Positions 1 to 11,333 of a stretch of DNA of 64,000 nucleotides are shown here, piece by piece (the first letter of the stretch is position 1; every line of letters starts with the position of its first letter). Source of the stretch: Austropuccinia psidii. Its lineage: Eukaryota; Basidiomycota; Pucciniomycetes; Pucciniales; Sphaerophragmiaceae. The DNA lies in the NCBI GenBank assembly GCA_023105745.1, contig JALGQZ010000018.1, positions 18,992,132 to 19,056,131 on the forward strand. Reading direction: 5' to 3'. Under the pieces are notes generated by a model. It was not told the DNA's origin, did no database searches, and saw nothing but the letters and a program-made list of their open reading frames with translations. The position numbers and the translations under genes were made by a program.

Positions 1-10
1 AGACAATATT

Positions 11-1699
11 GTGTCTTTGACCCAAATTTGTGAAAGGCTTGAGTCTAAAGTTACCTTACTCAATCAACCAGATGAGAACACAATTTCTTTTATAGCTGGA
101 CAGTTAAGAGAATTTAAAATACAAGTTCAAAACTTGGAGAATTCTACTGGTCACAATGCAGCTCTTTTTCATGAACAATTGGAAAAACGTGATAAAGCCA
201 GACTTTAATTGAAAGAAGACATTCAATCAAGTATTAATAATATATCACTAAAAAATGAATTTCCAAGGCAATCCACACCAATTCTTGACAGAAATTTTCT
301 TAACTTGAATACTGATTTACATCATACAATTTCAAGTCATGATGTGGAAACTGCTTGCAATTTTAAGGACATTCCAAGATTAGAGGAATGGCCAACCTTC
401 AGTGGTGAAGGAGAATATAATCATATGGAATTTATGAAAACAATTGGTATGTTCAAAGAAGACTTTAACATACCAGATGAATACATAAGTTCCAGATTAC
501 ACTCACTATTTACCAAATCAGCAAAGAAATGGTATTATAAAATGAGACAAGACCATGGTAAACATTCTTGGCCTTGGTGGAAAGAACAAATTATTTCCAA
601 ATGGGCAAATGATCCCTGGAGATTTAGAATGGAAAATTCTTTTGAAGAAGCCATTTTTAATATTGAAAGGGACAGGTCCATGACTTGGTTTCTTAAACAG
701 AAGGACAGGTTAACTGCCCTTCATCCTGATATGTCTGAAACAATGGTACATAAAAGGATATTAAGAAAATGTGGTGGTGACCTTGAGCATGCTATAAGAA
801 GCAGATGTATTGAGCCTTGCTCTACAGAAGATTATATCAATGCTATGGAGGACATCACTACTGAAACAAAAATTGGAAAAAATTGGTCCAAAACCCCAAT
901 AGACAACAAGACTAGTGGGAAACCAATTTCAAAACCAAATAAACCACATGACAGACCTCCTTTGAAATGTCATAAATGTGGAAGCACATCTCATTTGGCA
1001 AACACTTGTCCAAAAAAGACAAGAGTCAATGAGATAAATGTTGAAAAAGTGGAAGACACAAAAGAAACTGATGTATCTTTACATGAAAGTGATTCTGAGC
1101 CTTCAGAAGAAGAAGAATTATCAGAAGAACTTAGTATAGAAAATATTAATGTCTCTTTTGAGGTCACTGAGGTACATACTCACTTACCACAGTACAGTGA
1201 TGAATATATGGATCTCATACATGTGCAAGATGCCAAAATGCAAAAATCCAAACCTGCCAGAGGTAAAGGTTATACAGCTGGGTCATCTTGTATCACTAAT
1301 ATTGTGATAAAGAACACAGAAGCCAAGATACATCTTGACTCAGGTGCTTTTTGCACTTGTGTTGGAAAAGATTATCTTGACAAAATTTATACCAATTGGC
1401 AAGAAAAATTAATGCCAATTGAAGGTATAACATTCAGCAGTGCTAGCCAAAATATGCACCCCTTGGGTATATTTGAAGCAGCAATCATATTTCCTCATCC
1501 TGCAGGAAGTATAAGACTGAAAGCTGAAATTGTTGTTATGGATAATTGTACTTCACAACACTTTATACTTGGGAATGATTATCTCAATATTTATGGTATT
1601 GATATTAATAATCATAAAGACAGGTATTTCACTATAGGGGAAAATAAAAGACAAAACTTTGCTTTTCCTCTAGAAAAAAAGAGAAATTACTGTCATTAA
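11..1699 (+). pseudogene. E1 gag-protease pseudogene
   Basis: This is the C-terminal part of Gag plus the retropepsin of a Ty3 element. Gag binds element RNA in the virus-like particle and the aspartic protease matures the polyprotein. A CCHC zinc knuckle (CHKCGSTSHLANTC) is encoded at 968-1009 and the protease active site (HLDSGAFCTC, DSG in place of the usual DTG) near 1330-1357. Upstream is a GEGEYNHMEF/WYYKMRQ capsid-like block matching the E2 copy. A TAA at 206-208 breaks the frame; the reading frame continues directly after it. The frame is lost in an A-run near 1672-1680 and continues in another frame at 1731. Confidence 0.9.
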
Positions 1700-1700
1700 A

Positions 1701-3300
1701 CAAGTAAAAAATGTTCATAAGGAAAAATTTGTGTCAATTCAATTGATTGAAGCACAAATTAGTCCTGAATTAACACTGGAAATGAAGGAAGAGCTTATTG
1801 AAATTTTATTTCAATACAGGGAAGCCTTTGCTTCAGATAATGAACCACTTGTGGCTATAAAAGGCCATGAGGTGGACATTATGCTTAATGTGGAAAGGCC
1901 TTATCCGCCACTATTAAGAATACCAGCTTGCCCAGCTAGCCCTAGGGATAGAGAAGCATTAGAAAATCATATTAATGAACTAATGAAACTGGGAGTTCTT
2001 AGAAAATTTGGACACAATGAGGAGGTAGAAGTCACAACTCCAGTAATCATTACTTGGCATAATGATAAGTCAAGGATGGTTGGTGATTTTAGAGCACTGA
2101 ATACCTATACTATCCCAGACAGGTATCCAATCCCTAGAATTCATGAGACTTTGACTCAATTATCCAAAGCAAGATTCATTACTTCCATGGATGCTCTAAA
2201 AGGCTTTCACCAGAATGTTTTGACACCTCATGCTAGAGAATTATTGAGAATAATTGCTCATTGTGGTATTTATGAATATTTGAGGATGCCTTTTGGTATT
2301 AAAAATGCACCCTCTCATTACCAAAGAATGATGAATACTATCTTCCCAGATGAATTATCAGAGGGATGGTTAATCATTTATATTGATGACATTATCATTT
2401 GTTCAGAAACCTGGCAATTAAATTTAGAGATACTTTCATTAGTACTTAAGAAAATTCTACAAGTGAACATGAAAATTTCTCTTAAAAACTGTAATTTTGG
2501 GCTTCATGAGTTAAAAAGCTCTAGGACATGTAGTCTCAGGACTAAGCCTTGGTGTTGATAAGAACAAAGTGGCTGCAGTTTTACTGAAACAAATGCCCCA
2601 GAACAAAAAAGAAATGATGTCTTTCTTAGGGTTTGCCAGTTATTACAGGCAACACCTTAAAGATTTTGCAATCCATGCCAGATCATTATACAGAATTTTT
2701 GATCAACAAACTGTTTTTGAAATGACTCAGGAGAGAATTCAAGCATATGATAAAATCAAGTATGCCTTGACCAATGCACCATTATTACTGATGCCAGACT
2801 GGAAACTTCCTTTCAAGCTGTATATTGATGCATGTGGTGAAGGTCTAGGAGCTGCTCTTTATCAAGTTCAAATTGTCAATGACAAGCCTTATGAAGGTCC
2901 AATTTGTTTTATTTCAAGACAAATTAAACCTACTGAGGCCAGATATGGAGCTAGCCAAATGGAGTGCCTTTGCCTTGTTTGGGCTCTGGAAAAACTTCAT
3001 TACTATCTTGATGGTAGTGTGTTTGAAGTAATTACTGATTGTAATGCAGTAAAATCACTTCTTAACATGAAAACTCCAAACAGACACATGTTAAGATGGC
3101 AGATTGCTATACAGGAGTATAGAGGCAATATTACCATAGTACATAAAGCTGGAAATATTCACAAGAATGCTGATGGCTTAAGTAGATGGGCATTACCCAA
3201 TACACCTGAAAATCCTGCCTATGTTCCTACAAGTGCAGAACCTCAAATCCCAATTGAAGGAACTAACATCACAGATGTGGGAACGGAATTCTTTGAGTAA
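1701..3300 (+). pseudogene. E1 reverse transcriptase-RNase H pseudogene
   Basis: Reverse transcriptase and RNase H of the Ty3 polyprotein, which copy element RNA into DNA. The fingers/palm motifs [29 protein letters not shown] and the catalytic YIDD box (2379-2390) are present. RNase H follows with [13 protein letters not shown] and [12 protein letters not shown] one-base shift near 2515-2525, just after the palm, moves the frame from the segment ending at 2558 to the one starting at 2569. TAA at 3298-3300 replaces the Gln codon seen in the E2 copy and ends this segment in frame. Confidence 0.92.
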
Positions 3301-4837
3301 GTTAGAGAAAGCTATAAGCAAGATGAAAATTGCCATATACTTACTGCTCTACTTGACAAAGATTGCAAAGATTCAGCATTGGCTGATTCTCTGGATGATA
3401 TTTGGAAAACATCTTATGATAATGGAAGATTCCATTTGTTTGATGGTATACTATATCATAGATATAAACACACATGTGTCATGGTCCTATGTAGTAGAAA
3501 GTTTATTAACACAATACTACTAGAATTCCATGATAGCATTTATTCTGGACATCTGTCTGAAGACAGAACAATGGAAAGAATTAAGACGTGTGCCTGGTGG
3601 CCCTCTTGGAGAAAAGATGTCATTGAGTACTGTCATAGTTGTGATAGATGCCAGAAAGCCAATAAAGCTACTGGTAAAAGATTTGGTATGATGATCCATA
3701 TCCAAGAACCAAGTACCCCATGGGAAGTGGTTCACATGGATTGGGTAACTGCATTACCACCTGGAGGTGATAAAAGTTACAATGCATGTCTTGTTATTGT
3801 AGACAGATATAGCAAAACACCAATCTTTTTACCATGTCACAAAGATGACACAGCTATGGATACAGCTCTTTTGATCTGGAATAGAGTAATATCCCATACT
3901 GGTCTCTTTAAAAACATCATTAGTGACAGATACCCAAAACTTACATCAGCCTTATGGACTAATTTACATAAGCTTTTGGGTACAAAAGTATCATTCTCAA
4001 CAGCATACCATCCACAAACAGATGGGTTAGCAGAAAGAATGATTCAAACCCTTGAGGACATTATCAGAAGATTTTGTGCTTATGGCCTGGAGTTTAAAGA
4101 TTCTAATGGCTTTACCCATGATTGGTGTACTCTTATACCAGCATTTGAATTCGCCTACAAGACCTCCATCCATGCTTCAACAGGCAAGACCCCTGCAATG
4201 TTGGAAAAAGGATGGAACCCCAAACTTCCAATTGTTACTTTGAAGAAAGATCTGGTTGACATTCATCCAACATCTTTAAGATTTAAGCTATTGCTTGATA
4301 AAGTGAGACATCATGCAAATCAAAGCATTAATGATGCCTTTGAATATGCTAAGCAGAAATGGGATAAAAGTCATAAAGCCCCAGAATTCAAAGTAGGGGA
4401 CTTAATACTAGTTTCAACCTTGAACTTTAATAATATTAAAGGTCCAAAGAAATTGAAAGATTCCTTTGCAGGACCACCTATTATTCAAGCCCTTCATGGG
4501 AAAAATGCAGTACAAGTAGAACTGTCAGGAGAACTGGAAAATAAACCTCCAACATTCCCTGTCAGTCTAGTAAAGCATTACACTTCAAGTGACAAGGAAT
4601 TATTTCCTTTAATAAATGAAACACCCTTAGAGGTACCCCCACTAGATCTAAGTGAGGAGAAAAAAGGTACTAAAAGTCTTGAAAGAAAGAAGACTTAGGG
4701 GAAAAAATGAAAGAGAATACTTAGTAAGGTATAAAAATCCACAACATGAAGATGAGTGGATTGTAGAAAGCAGAATACCTGATTCCCAAAAGTTTCATAG
4801 AAGATTCAGACATGAGAGAAGACCAATTTCTCAATAA
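3301..4837 (+). pseudogene. E1 integrase-chromodomain pseudogene
   Basis: Integrase of the Ty3 polyprotein, which joins the cDNA to the genome. An HHCC zinc-binding domain (HDSIYSGH ... CHSCDRC), then a DD35E core: D in [13 protein letters not shown] in ISDRYPKLTS and E in GLAERMIQ. The usual DRDPKF motif reads DRYPKL, but the catalytic Asp of the ISD triplet is kept. After a frameshift near 4670 a chromodomain-like tail follows (EREYLVRYKNPQHEDEWIV, 4700-4770), which marks a chromovirus and usually guides insertion to methylated histone. The stop codon is at 4835-4837. Confidence 0.9.
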
Positions 4838-4960
4838 AAAGTTTGAATTGTGTGCTTTACATACTTAAAAGTATAAGTAGAGAGGTTGGACAGTGGATTA
4901 TACCCCCCCCAAATAACTTGGGGGTAAACTACAAAATAAAAATTGTGGTACAATTTTTCT

Positions 4961-4973
4961 TGGTGGTAGGGAA
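4961..4973 (+). other. E1 polypurine tract
   Basis: TGGTGGTAGGGAA lies directly before the TGTGAGCC start of the 3' LTR and primes plus-strand DNA synthesis in this family. The same tract is at the equivalent place in the E2 element. Confidence 0.75.
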
Positions 4974-7163
4974 TGTGAGCCTGTGAGGTATGTATAACAT
5001 ACCCATAAGTCCATAAATGATTTTATAAACAGTTAATTTTGTCTTAAACAGACTTTTTAGTTGAAATTAAAATAAAAAATAACAAAAAATAATTATAACG
5101 TTTTTTTGGATAAACAAAGTTATAAATATTATGTCATTTTTGGATTCTACACCAAAAATGACCTAGGGTACATCCATAAGGTGTTATACCCAAAAACACT
5201 TTTTTCTTGTGTTATTAGAAGATTTAAGAATCTCACAGTACTAATGTAACTTTTTTAAAAAAAAAATTTAAATTGTTAAATTTAAGCTTAAATAAGCTTA
5301 AATTTAAAGTTGCATAAGGTTAATGCAAACTTACCAAAATTTGAGTTAAAATTGAGGTGTGGTGTATATTTACTGAATTGGCTAAGGATCTGCCATACAG
5401 AATATAAATCCTGTGTGAGCTCAATTTAAAAGGGTTTAAAGCCATGGTATGGCTTTAAATAAATAAAAGGGCAAAATCCACGCAAAAAGGTGGGACAAAG
5501 GAAAAAGACCAAATAGAGCTGGGGTACCCAACTTTTTGGATCTGCAATGATTCAATTAAGGTTTTCCACCTGTATTGGAGGATTTTCAACCTTATTTAAA
5601 CTTTAAGATTAGACTTTGATCCACCTTAAGGTTTAAACTGGTTTTATCCCAATTTGGATGGGAATTTCAAGCTGCCAAAGGGTAAATCCCAATATGCAGG
5701 CTTGAAATCAAGGTTTTAAGAACTGTCAAAGCTTAATCAAGCTTAAAAACCTTAAATAAGCTTAAAACTTCAAAGTTACAAGCATCAAAACCTTATCAAA
5801 AGCTAAGGTTTGGTGTGTATTGCTATTTTACGTGGAAAAATAGCAATAACTTCAAAAATTCATTAAAAATCCAAATCTTAATGGATTTGCTTGAAATTTT
5901 CACACAGCTTAGAATTTAATATTATCTATATATAAATTAAATTTTAAGTATCTTTTATAAATAAATTTCCTGGGTAATTTGCCTGGAAATTTACTCTTTT
6001 AATTAAACTCAAAGAAAATGATGATTTCTTTAAAAATTAATTAAAAATTGAGTTTAAGAGATTTCTGCTTGAAACTCCATTTTTAGGTTGTTCATGTGAT
6101 GAACTTTAATATAAATAAGCTTATTTATATTGAAAACTTAAAATAATTAGTTTAAATGAGGATTAAAGTTACATGGAGTTAAGAATAACACTGGTAAATT
6201 TAATTTGGAATTAAAAAACAAGTTGCCTTAAGTTAAGAATTTTGTTTTTAAGTATGGTTTTTCAGTTTTGACCTGAGCACGCCCTCTATATTCATTATGA
6301 AGCATTAGAGCTGCTCTGAAGACATAAAAAGATTCTTTTCATCACTGTTTTTGTCCATCATTCATCATCAATCCGATCATATTAGAAATTTAAACAGGTA
6401 AAGTTTTATTATTTATAAAATCTTATTATTAAAGTAATTCTTAAGTTATTTTATTCTTTATTAATTGTAAATTAAAGAATTGAATTCATAGAATTCAGAT
6501 TATTGTTGTAATCATCAATAATATATTTTATATTATAAAATTATCATCTTAAATATCTTTTAAAATCCACAAATTCCTCTTAAAAACTCTTTAATGTTAA
6601 ATTTTATCATAAAAAGTTGTTTTATCTCCAAAATTATTGATTTTAGGCGTGTTTTTTAACTTATAATCATTATTTAATATAATAACTGTTGTTGTTTGAC
6701 TTGTCATATTAAATAAATATTATACATAAGTTTTCTCTAAAGTTCTATATTTTTTTTATCTAGTATTAGTTTTTTTATATAAAATTTTATTCTATAAGAA
6801 TTATTTCTGCACAGTGTGTGTTATAATTCTTTTATAAATAATATTTATATTATTTATAAGTGGTTAATATTCATATTTCCACATGTAATTGTCTCATTAA
6901 GAGATTTACAATTCTTATTGTTATAACTGTCAGTGACTATAACAATAATAGAATAATTATAATTTATTATAATTATTATTATTTTTTTTATTATTATATT
7001 TTTATAATGATAATTAAATTTCTTTTTTTATATACTTATTTTGAATAATTATATTTAAATTGGTGGTTATAATATTTTGTTATATTATATATTTCTATTG
7101 AGGACAGTCATAGTACTCTTGATTTTGCTATTATTATCAAGAGTTTTATAGACAAACCTTACA
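4974..7163 (+). repeat. 3' LTR of E1
   Basis: It begins TGTGAGCC right after the polypurine tract and ends in CAAACCTTACA, the same ends as the 2-kb LTRs of the E2 element (there in reverse orientation), giving TG..CA termini and about 2190 bp. Sequence between the ends is strongly diverged from the E2 LTR. It holds no gene. CTATATTCATTATG near 6287 is a weak candidate TATA region. Confidence 0.8.
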
Positions 7164-8722
7164 GTTTTTGTGCAGTTTTTCCTTTTCATTTTTTAGTTAA
7201 TTGAATCAGATAAATCTAGATTTTCTGATGGGATGGAGTTAGTCTTTCAAGATAAATTGTTTTAACACTTAAAGAGTAATTAATTCAAACAGAATTTATT
7301 TATATTATTCATTTCATCAATTATCAGTCTAAACATATAAAACAATAAAATATTAGAAAATATTTTGTGAATCAGTTGACATGGATATAGAAAGAACATA
7401 AAATTTAATGAGATAGGCTGTATTAAAAAAAATTTAGTTAATGAGATCAAAAAAAATACGTTACAATAGAGGCTTGATTTGAAATGATGATCAAAAGTAA
7501 ATAATCTTGAAATATTTCAATTATTGTTTAATTAAATATATAAAAAATATCAATTTTAAATAATCTAAATTTACTTTTTTATCTGATTTGGGTGGTCAAG
7601 ATATCATATGAAAACTATCTTTACCTGAAAGAAAGTTTATATTTTGGGGATTAGCTTAGAATCAGATGAGTATGATATTTTGTATTATCCTTTGTCCTAG
7701 GTTAAACTAATAATATTATTGTTTTTTCATATTCCAAGATGTTTTAATTCAAAGGAATATTACAGAACATCTAAGTACTCTTCTTCTACTTCCAGTTAAG
7801 AAAATTAAATTATTTGGACTGGAAGTGAGTTTTATTCAGACCCTGTAATAGAAGAAAATCTGGATTTGGCTTTTTCATTATTTTCATCATAGTATCATTC
7901 ACTACAAAATTTTGATTTTATACCTATATTGTTAACTTTAAAATTTATTTTTGTCTTTGGCTCCTACAAAAAAGGAGAATTGGATTAATATTTCAATGGA
8001 TATTTTCTCTTAGGTATTTCACTATGTTACATAAAAAACTTCAGCATTTGAAATGTTCTGAATTCAGAAAAGGTATGAAAAGAAGTAACTATTTTGGTTC
8101 AAACTCTTGCCTTGAGTAACATCTCATCCTATATTTTTCAATATTTTTACAATAATTCTTTAAGAATCAAATCAAATCAAAAAGTAATAAATAATAAATT
8201 TTTTTTTCTTGAAGGATAAAAAAATCATGACATTGATATTTCTCTTATTGAGGAATTTCACTATTTTAGACATCATTATTTTTTTGTTTTCTTTATATAA
8301 TTTTTTAATTATCTTATAATTATTCTTTCTTTGCCTTTTCATATTATTAATATTATTACAACCCTGAATTCTTTTGCTTTTTCATTTTTTTGGAGTTTGG
8401 ATTTTTTATGTAGTTATCCATTTTTGTTTATATATTTTCTGGAGTGTTTAGTTTTTATTATTATTATTTCTATGATAATTATTTTAGTTTATTGATTCAT
8501 TTGTTCTCTTGGTTTCATTAACTATCTGGATCTGGAAAAGATCTTGTTCCTTTAAAGAGCTTATTTTTGTTGAGTTTCTTATAGTAGAATACTGTTACAA
8601 CCTGATATTGTGATTGTGAAAAAACAAAGTAAGAATTAAAATTATTAACATATAATAAGAAAAATTCCTTTATTTTTTCTCATATGATAAAATAAAAGCA
8701 ATTAAATGGACCAAAGATAGCA
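7164..8722. other. AT-rich stretch without recognisable gene
   Basis: No coding frame longer than chance, no inverted or tandem repeat and no similarity to other parts of the window was seen. It is probably old decayed repeat DNA between E1 and the Harbinger-like element. Confidence 0.6.
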
Positions 8723-8726
8723 TAAT

Positions 8727-8753
8727 AGGGGGCGTCAACCTTACCCAATCCCA
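8727..8753 (+). repeat. Left terminal inverted repeat of the Harbinger-like element
   Basis: AGGGGGCGTCAA followed by TTACCCAATCCCA; 22 of 27 bases match the reverse complement of 44074-44100. Downstream to 8870 are several AAATCCCACA-type subterminal motifs, also echoed near the right end. Confidence 0.75.
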
Positions 8754-9093
8754 CACTCAAAATCCCGTGTTTTTTTTTTCCAAATCCCACATTAACCTTT
8801 TGGGATTTGGGAAATCCCACACCTCAAGAGGTGTGGTATTTTGAGGTACCGGATCCCTTTTTTTAGATACTAAAATCCCACCTTTACCTTCATTTAAAGG
8901 CACATTTTTGCAATATACAACTCAGTAAGGGTGTTTTCAATTTAATAAAGCTTTGCTTCTCTTGCATAAAATCTGAATACACTGGTCATTTATTAAAGTA
9001 TTTGATTTCAAATTTTATTTTCTATGGATATTTTATTCATTTACCATTCCAAAGCATTTCAAAGGCAACCTTTTAATTCATACCTTAAACTCA

Positions 9094-10347
9094 ATGCAGC
9101 TCATTGATGCTTTCAGCTCTGATAGTGATTCTTATATTAAGGAAGATATAATCTTATTAGATATGATAAAATCACAAAGATACATCAATCCTTGTAGGAG
9201 ATATCCATCACATTACATGTAGACAATGAATGATATACAAACATTTTCATATGAAAGGTTTTTCCAGCTTTGGACGACCACATATGAATCATTTGAAAAA
9301 TTGGTTGAAAAAATTCAAGATGATAAAGCCTTCCAAAACTCATCACAAAAAAACAACAAAATCCTACCATACAATTAGCTGTGGCACTATCAAGGTTAGG
9401 ATCAAATGGCAATGTGTCTGCTTTGGGGAAGATTGTAATATTATCTGGAATTATCCATGGGGCTATTGTGTTGTAAATTCAAAAAGTGATCCAGATATTA
9501 ATGACTTTTTGTCCAACAATAGAACAATGTAGAGATATTTATCAAGTTATGAAGGTGGAAGGCTTCCCTGGGTGCATTGGATTTATTGATGGGAGTCTCA
9601 TACCATTATCAAAACGTCCCTCCAATGATGGTGAAGCCTATTTTGATTGTAGAAAGAGGTGAGCTTTTGAATTTTCATGATTTAATTAATTTATACGTAT
9701 TGTTTAAAATTAAGGTATTTTATGTCAATTAAACTGGCTTTCAATATAAACAAACAGTTCAATGCTCTAAATGTGGGTTGTATGGGGTCACTTCATCATT
9801 GAAATGTATAACAACACATGAAAATTGCACAAACAACTCAATAATTTCATGAAAAATATCAGTACTTACTTGCCAATTCAGCATATGCAAGCTCTCCTTG
9901 GGTTTTTCCAGAAAATAAGGGAGTTGTGGAACAGAATGGAGACAACCATACTTTCAATTACTTTCTAGAAAAATAAAGTGTTGGAATTGAGCATCCAATT
10001 GGAATTTTGTGGGGAGGTGGTTTTCTACAAGGGAATTGCAAAATAAAATGAGATATAATCATGAAATTGAATAATTTATTAGTTGGATTGTTCCTTGCAC
10101 AATTTTACATAATTTGTTAGCACAAATTGGAGAGGAATTTTTTGATTCATATGAAGATGATGAGCCATCACAAGCAGAAAATCTGTTCAATAATTACAAT
10201 GGGGAAGATGTTTTAAATATGTGTGAAAATATTAAACCAATTAATTTGGCATGGAAAGATCATCAATTGTGAATTTCATCAGGACCATTGAATTATGTAC
10301 TTAGGTTAATTGCATACAATGGATTGGAGATGTTATTGAGAAAATAA
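9094..10347 (+). pseudogene. PIF/Harbinger DDE transposase pseudogene (outer element)
   Basis: This encodes a transposase of the DDE_Tnp_4/ALP1-like type. Across frames one reads an N-terminal ALSRLGSNGNVSALGK helix-turn-helix block, then GFPGCIGFIDGSLIPLSKRP (first catalytic Asp, 9565-9620) and YFDCRKR. A likely intron starts GTGAGC near 9659 and ends TTAAG near 9713. Later come QYLLANSAYASSPWVFPENK, the IEHPIGIL motif (catalytic Glu) and TILHNLL near the C-terminus. The second Asp motif reads GSLHH, so that Asp appears lost. Several stops and frame changes break it. ATG at 9094 is the first plausible start; TAA is at 10345-10347, 12 bp from the stop of the convergent dioxygenase gene. Confidence 0.85.
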
Positions 10348-10359
10348 AACTATTTACAA

Positions 10360-10387
10360 TTAATACTTTTTAGCTCTTTTTTGGTCC
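10360..10387 (-). pseudogene. Last codons of the Harbinger-borne TET/JBP-like gene
   Basis: Read on the minus strand across the hAT insertion, with one TGCATATT duplication removed, the frame gives MQDQKRAKKY and a TAA at 10360-10362. This matches the C-terminal NEQDNKRLRKN stop of the hAT-borne homologue. It shows that hAT copy A entered the last codons of this gene and that 10387 and 29224 were once adjacent. Confidence 0.8.
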
Positions 10388-10395
10388 TGCATATT
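10388..10395. repeat. Target site duplication of hAT copy A, left
   Basis: TGCATATT, identical to 29216-29223. An 8-bp duplication is the hAT hallmark. Confidence 0.93.
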
Positions 10396-10545
10396 CAATG
10401 CATAGCTTTTCAAAAATTTGTCGAATTTTAAGGGTCATCGAATATTCAATATCAAATTTCTGTCATGACCAAATATTCAGAATCGAATTTCACCTACCTT
10501 AGAATATTCAAAATCGAATATTCGGAAGTGAATTTTGAATTTTCA
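10396..10545 (+). repeat. hAT copy A left TIR and subterminal CGAATATTC-type repeats
   Basis: The TIR CAATGCATAGC is followed by repeated, partly palindromic motifs such as TCGAATATTC and ATTCAGAATCGAAT. Copy B has the same block at 46063-46200, and the right ends of both copies carry TTTTTCGAATAG and AATTCGAA motifs. Short subterminal repeats of this kind are typical transposase-binding sites in hAT elements. Confidence 0.7.
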
Positions 10546-11333
10546 TGGACACCTTCATTTATATATAATTAACCCTTTCGGGCCTTTGGTAAAACCATAA
10601 AAACCCATTGGCCCTTAAGTTTTTTTGCCATAAATTATTAAATACACATAAAAAACACTATGGGATCCTTGTTTATGAAATAAATGGAGTTCTTATTCCA
10701 TAACACAATTTATGGTGTTTTTAATTCCCTTCAAGCCATTAATTTTATGTATGCATTTTTTATTCCATTAATTTCATTTATATTATTGATGATACCATTA
10801 ATATTACTTATGAAATTGTTGAGGCTATTCATGTTACTTATGGAATTGCTGATGCTATTCATACCATTTTTATAGCATTTTTCATGAAATTCATGTGATT
10901 TATGGCATTTTAACAATCATTCAACCCAAGAAGTTTCAAAAAAATATAGGCTTCTTGTTTTTGATTCTTAAGATTGAATGGATTTTTTAAAAATAATGAT
11001 GATTATTTATTTCAAAAATAGAATTCGAACAGAAAGGATCATTTATTTCAAAAATATAATTCAAACAGAAAGGATTTTTTATTTCAAAAATAGAATTCAA
11101 ACAGGCAGTATTATTTATTTCAAAAATAGAATTGTGATTTTTGGTCAGAAAACACTTATATCACTTGAATTTTAATTAGAGAAATTGCTAAATAATAATG
11201 TTCTGATTAATAGATTGAATCTAAAATCACTATAATAATAAGAAAAAATATTTTAATTTGCATAATTCTGGGATTTATTAAATTTTTTGATTTCAAGAGA
11301 AATTCATTTAACGAGTAAAAATGATAAATGGAA

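Larger units (their letters stand above)
1..7163 (+). mobile_element. Ty3/gypsy chromovirus copy E1, 5'-truncated by the window edge, decayed
   Basis: The internal region runs Gag, protease, reverse transcriptase, RNase H, integrase, chromodomain, which is the Ty3/gypsy order, and is followed by a polypurine tract and a 3' LTR starting TGTGAGCC and ending CCTTACA. The 5' LTR and the start of gag lie left of the window. Comparison with the better copy at 29481-40149 shows at least two nonsense codons (206-208, 3298-3300) and three frameshifts (near 1675, 2520 and 4670), so the copy is dead. The two copies are related but clearly diverged families. The 5 bases after the LTR are GTTTT; the matching target duplication cannot be checked. 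Confidence 0.93.

Noticed and set aside
3900..3950. Integrase motif ISDRYPKLTS in E1 seemed to have lost a catalytic Asp
   Set aside because: The catalytic Asp is that of the ISD triplet, which is present; only the neighbouring Asp of DRDP is changed.
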